Part shown: positions 5,084 through 6,082 of the stretch, piece by piece | Numbering within the stretch: position 1 is the stretch's first letter | How the letters are laid out: each line of letters begins with the position of its first letter | Assembly: GCA_937958145.1 (NCBI GenBank) | Contig: CALGOE010000233.1 | Location: 1 to 6,082 of the forward strand | DNA length: 6,082 nt | Source: an uncultured Desulfobacca sp. | GTDB lineage: Bacteria > Desulfobacterota > Desulfobaccia > Desulfobaccales > Desulfobaccaceae | Reading direction: 5' to 3' | Notes under the pieces: generated by a model | The model's database searches: none | What the model was told of the DNA's origin: nothing | The model's input: only the letters and a program-made list of their open reading frames with translations | Translations under genes and position numbers: made by a program

Positions 5084-5620
5084 ATGGAATTGAGTGCAGC
5101 AGAGAAACAACAATTGCATGAAATTGCCCGGCAGAGTATTGCGGCAGGGCTGCGGGGCGAGGCGCCGCCGCCGCTGCCACAGCTCAGCGGGGTACTACAG
5201 GAGCCCCGGGGCGCCTTTGTGACGTTGCATAAACGGGGGGCGTTGCGGGGGTGCATCGGGTTCATCGAAGCCATCAAACCGTTGGCCGCAACGGTGCAGG
5301 AGATGGCCTATGCGGCGGCCTTCCGGGATCCCCGTTTCCCCCCTTTGACTGCGGCGGAATGGCCGGACATTGACGTGGAGATCTCGGTTTTGTCGCCCCT
5401 CAGGCGCATCCAGAGCGTTGAAGAGATTCAGGTCGGCCGCCATGGTCTGTACCTCCGCCGCGGCCGCCACCATGGACTCTTGTTGCCCCAGGTAGCCACA
5501 GAATACGGCTGGGACCGGGATACTTTTCTCCAGCAGACCTGTCGCAAAGCCAACCTGCCTGTGCGTGCCTGGCAAGACCCGCAAACGGAAATTTACGTGT
5601 TCAGTGCCGATATTTTTTAA
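5084..5620 (+). CDS. AMMECR1-domain protein (AmmeMemoRadiSam system protein A type)
   Basis: A 178-residue protein that is essentially one AMMECR1 domain. Its N-terminal helix MELSAAEKQQLHEIARQSI leads to GAFVTLHKRGALRGCIG (43-59) with the invariant LRGCIG (54-59, Cys57). Next come AAFRDPRFPPLTAAEW (78-93), DIDVEISVLSPLRRI (95-109), the GLLLPQVATEYGW block (131-143) and FLQQTCRKANLP (148-159). All landmarks are present, so the gene looks intact. The domain is conserved from archaea to humans; in bacteria it often occurs with a Memo-family protein and a radical SAM enzyme as the AmmeMemoRadiSam set, whose chemistry is not established. Neither partner is in this window. The gene has its own strong promoter and a long leader with an antisense gene remnant. 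The next gene starts 53 bases downstream on the same strand and could be co-transcribed. Confidence 0.92.
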   Translation: MELSAAEKQQLHEIARQSIAAGLRGEAPPPLPQLSGVLQEPRGAFVTLHKRGALRGCIGFIEAIKPLAATVQEMAYAAAFRDPRFPPLTAAEWPDIDVEISVLSPLRRIQSVEEIQVGRHGLYLRRGRHHGLLLPQVATEYGWDRDTFLQQTCRKANLPVRAWQDPQTEIYVFSADIF

Positions 5621-5673
5621 TCACGCCTTTTCTTGGCAAGGATCGATGTCAAAATCGAAAAAGGATGGCCCTT

Positions 5674-6082
5674 ATGTCTCTCTCTCCCCCTGAGCATGAA
5701 GAACAGACCCCGGCAACCCCGGCGCCGATGCCGCCCAGTGCCTCTCCGGCCCGCCCGGCTTGGCTGCGCCATCGGCTCCTCATTATTTGCGCCCTTGTTC
5801 TGTTGTTTTTCCTTTACGTGTTTGCGGTGCGCAAACCGCCGACGGACTTGACGGCAGCGCCGGAAACAATTGAGGGCAAGACCCCCAAGATGGAACCGAA
5901 GCCATTGGCTGGGGTGCTCAGATTGGAGCCGGAGGAAGCCAAACCGGCCCCGGCAACCCCGGTGGCCCCGGAACAGCCCTCAGGTCCCAGTGGTCTCCTC
6001 GTCCAGGAAACCCCATTAGCAACGCCGGAAAGCGGTCCGGTCAGCGGTGGCCCGACCTCACCGCGGGCGGAGACGCCGCCGT
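5674..6082 (+). CDS. single-pass membrane protein with Pro-rich periplasmic region, 3' end missing
   Basis: The frame is open from ATG 5674 to the end of the window (136 residues visible). AAGGA at 5661-5665 lies 8 bases upstream, favouring this start over the in-frame ATG at 5665. The N-terminal 30 residues are Pro/Ser/Glu-rich and end with basic residues (RPAWLRHR). One hydrophobic helix follows at about residues 34-52 (LLIICALVLLFFLYVFAV). The remainder is rich in Pro, Ala, Glu and Thr (PKPLAGVLRLEPEEAKPAPATP and similar). The positive charges before the helix suggest N-terminus in the cytoplasm and the Pro-rich part outside. This layout is typical of SPOR-domain and other envelope-linker proteins, but no such domain is visible before the window ends, so the family is undetermined. 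The sequence 'cccggcaaccccgg' occurs twice (near 5710 and 5949), reflecting repeated P-A-T-P coding. Confidence 0.75.
   Translation, partial: MSLSPPEHEEQTPATPAPMPPSASPARPAWLRHRLLIICALVLLFFLYVFAVRKPPTDLTAAPETIEGKTPKMEPKPLAGVLRLEPEEAKPAPATPVAPEQPSGPSGLLVQETPLATPESGPVSGGPTSPRAETPP

Noticed and set aside
5633..5851. A 72-codon + strand frame between the AMMECR1 gene and the end
   Set aside because: It overlaps the better supported membrane-protein frame from 5674, which has a ribosome-binding site, a membrane helix and stays open to the window end.

Overview
The window is GC-rich bacterial chromosome with short intergenic gaps. It carries seven protein genes, two of them cut by the window edges. 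The gene set (an MCE/MlaD-type lipid-transport protein, a NifX/NifB-like cofactor-binding protein with a His/Cys tail, an AMMECR1-domain protein, a bacterial HDAC-like hydrolase) and the base composition fit an anaerobic Desulfobacterota-type (deltaproteobacterial) organism. That assignment is inference: there is no rRNA or other phylogenetic marker here.

Left part (1-1594, + strand): the C-terminal 248 residues of an alpha/beta-hydrolase end at 747. About 445 bases without an intact gene follow. They hold a good sigma70-type promoter (979-1007) overlapped by a 26-bp imperfect palindrome (1001-1026), then a broken remnant of a Mrp/MinD-type P-loop ATPase (1077-1162). An intact 133-residue NifX/NifB-like iron-molybdenum-cluster-binding protein starts at 1193. 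ATPases of that class are frequent neighbours of these small cluster-binding proteins, so the remnant looks like an eroded partner gene.

Middle part (1752-4692, - strand): a probable three-gene operon, read from right to left. It encodes an HDAC-family zinc hydrolase (4692-3844), an MlaD/MCE-domain membrane-anchored protein (3779-2820) and a TPR-repeat lipoprotein (2780-1752). Gaps are 64 and 40 bases. The last two proteins probably act together at the cell envelope in lipid transport, but the ABC ATPase and permease are not in this window. The HDAC-like enzyme keeps its zinc ligands and His-His pair but has Ser where the catalytic Tyr normally sits.

Right part (4693-6082): a divergent intergenic region holds a strong + strand promoter, a weaker - strand promoter and, antisense to the leader of the next gene, a probable remnant of a ComEA-like helix-hairpin-helix domain. 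An AMMECR1-domain protein (5084-5620) follows. The window ends inside a gene for a single-pass membrane protein with a Pro/Ala/Glu-rich outer segment (5674 onward). No tRNA, rRNA, CRISPR array, insertion sequence or complete mobile element was seen.
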